A stretch of 5,360 nt of DNA, from assembly GCA_030633185.1 (NCBI GenBank), contig DAOVTG010000182.1, forward strand, positions 1 to 5,360. Direction: 5' to 3'. This DNA comes from Deltaproteobacteria bacterium. GTDB lineage: Bacteria; Desulfobacterota; Anaeroferrophillalia; Anaeroferrophillales; Tharpellaceae. Position numbers and translations under genes: made by a program. This document shows positions 5,166-5,360 of the stretch, piece after piece (the first letter of the stretch is position 1; every line of letters starts with the position of its first letter). The notes beneath the pieces are model-generated. The model did no database searches. It was not told the DNA's origin and saw nothing but the letters and a program-made list of their open reading frames with translations.

Positions 5166-5360
5166 CAATCTATAGCCGACCTGGACAGCACCGTAGGGGC
5201 AGAGTTCCTGGCAACAATAACAGCGGATGCAGCGTTTATAGTCAATCACTATTTTACCGTCAACCAATTTCATAGCATACGCCGGACAGTGCTCAACACA
5301 AATCCGACAACGATGACAACGGGAACGGGTAATCACCGGCCGCCGGACAAATGTCCGGCG
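5154..5360 (-). CDS. C-terminal two-[4Fe-4S] ferredoxin domain, probably of a DUF362 protein (5' end outside the window)
   Basis: The frame is open from the right edge to TAA at 5156-5154, giving 68 visible residues. Two full cluster motifs are present: CHRCRICVEHCP and CIRCYCCQELCP, each CxxCxxCxxxCP, so two [4Fe-4S] clusters are expected for electron transfer. The phrase IDYKRCIRCYCCQELCPYGAV is typical of the C-terminal ferredoxin domain of DUF362 proteins, large iron-sulfur proteins of unknown function common in anaerobes. Only this tail is visible, so the DUF362 part is inferred. A GTG at 5336 could start a small free-standing ferredoxin, but it has no Shine-Dalgarno and the frame continues upstream (RRTFVRRP), so a longer protein is preferred. 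The last residues, MAL, and the stop are encoded by the end of the 126-bp repeat. Confidence 0.8.
   Translation of the reverse strand, partial: RRTFVRRPVITRSRCHRCRICVEHCPAYAMKLVDGKIVIDYKRCIRCYCCQELCPYGAVQVGYRLMAL
5341..5360. repeat. 9-bp perfect inverted repeat at the window edge
   Basis: CGCCGGACA (5341-5349) and TGTCCGGCG (5352-5360) are exact inverted copies separated by AA. They lie inside the coding region, in the arginine-rich stretch just before the ferredoxin domain. The same nonamer occurs once more at 5280-5288. It may extend beyond the window. Confidence 0.5.

Noticed and set aside
5069..5275. Plus-strand 68-codon open reading frame starting in repeat copy 2
   Set aside because: It crosses the structured repeat and runs antisense to the cysteine-rich ferredoxin domain; no ribosome site or family resemblance.
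5154..5336. Free-standing small ferredoxin starting at GTG 5336
   Set aside because: The frame stays open to the window edge, no Shine-Dalgarno precedes the GTG, and the sequence matches the tail style of DUF362 proteins.
1..5360. CRISPR array, tRNA, rRNA or transposase gene
   Set aside because: No regularly spaced repeats, no cloverleaf or ribosomal RNA sequence, and no transposase motifs are visible in the window.

Overview
The window looks like ordinary chromosomal DNA from an anaerobic or facultative Gram-negative bacterium. My best guess is the Desulfobacterota/Desulfuromonadota (old Deltaproteobacteria). This rests on the mix of a DUF362-type ferredoxin protein, a diguanylate cyclase, an ABC1/UbiB kinase-like protein and moderate GC content. 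It is an inference, not a demonstrated assignment.

Layout. (1) 1-957, plus strand: the C-terminal two thirds of threonine synthase (thrC), cut by the left edge. (2) 958-1146: the gap between two convergent genes, holding three inverted repeats or stem-loops. (3) 1147-2853, minus strand: a complete UbiB/AarF/ABC1 family protein. (4) 2854-2992: a divergent intergenic region where two good sigma-70-type promoters face each other and their -10 boxes overlap; it also has a 10-bp direct repeat and a 13-bp palindrome. (5) 2993-3955, plus strand: a soluble diguanylate cyclase with an intact GGEEF active site and an RxxD inhibitory site. (6) 3955-4080: a 126-bp structured repeat. (7) 4073-4981, minus strand: a metallo-beta-lactamase-fold hydrolase. 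(8) 5040-5165: a second 126-bp copy of the repeat, in the opposite orientation. (9) 5154-5360, minus strand: the C-terminal two-[4Fe-4S] ferredoxin domain of what is most likely a DUF362 protein, cut by the right edge.

The genes do not form one pathway. Threonine biosynthesis, quinone or lipid-linked kinase-like function, c-di-GMP signalling, a hydrolase and an iron-sulfur protein sit as single transcription units, mostly convergent or divergent.

The most notable element is the pair of 126-bp repeats, which agree at 116 of 126 positions by hand count. Each has 15-bp terminal inverted repeats (perfect in one copy, degraded in the other) and a 16-bp internal stem around a 32-nt loop. Two stem base pairs differ between the copies by paired, compensating changes, which argues that the folded form matters. 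Both copies sit tightly against gene 3' ends: the stop codon of the diguanylate cyclase overlaps one end, and the stop codons of the hydrolase and the ferredoxin protein lie inside the repeat ends. They look like a MITE- or REP-like family that lodges at gene ends and may serve as a transcription terminator.
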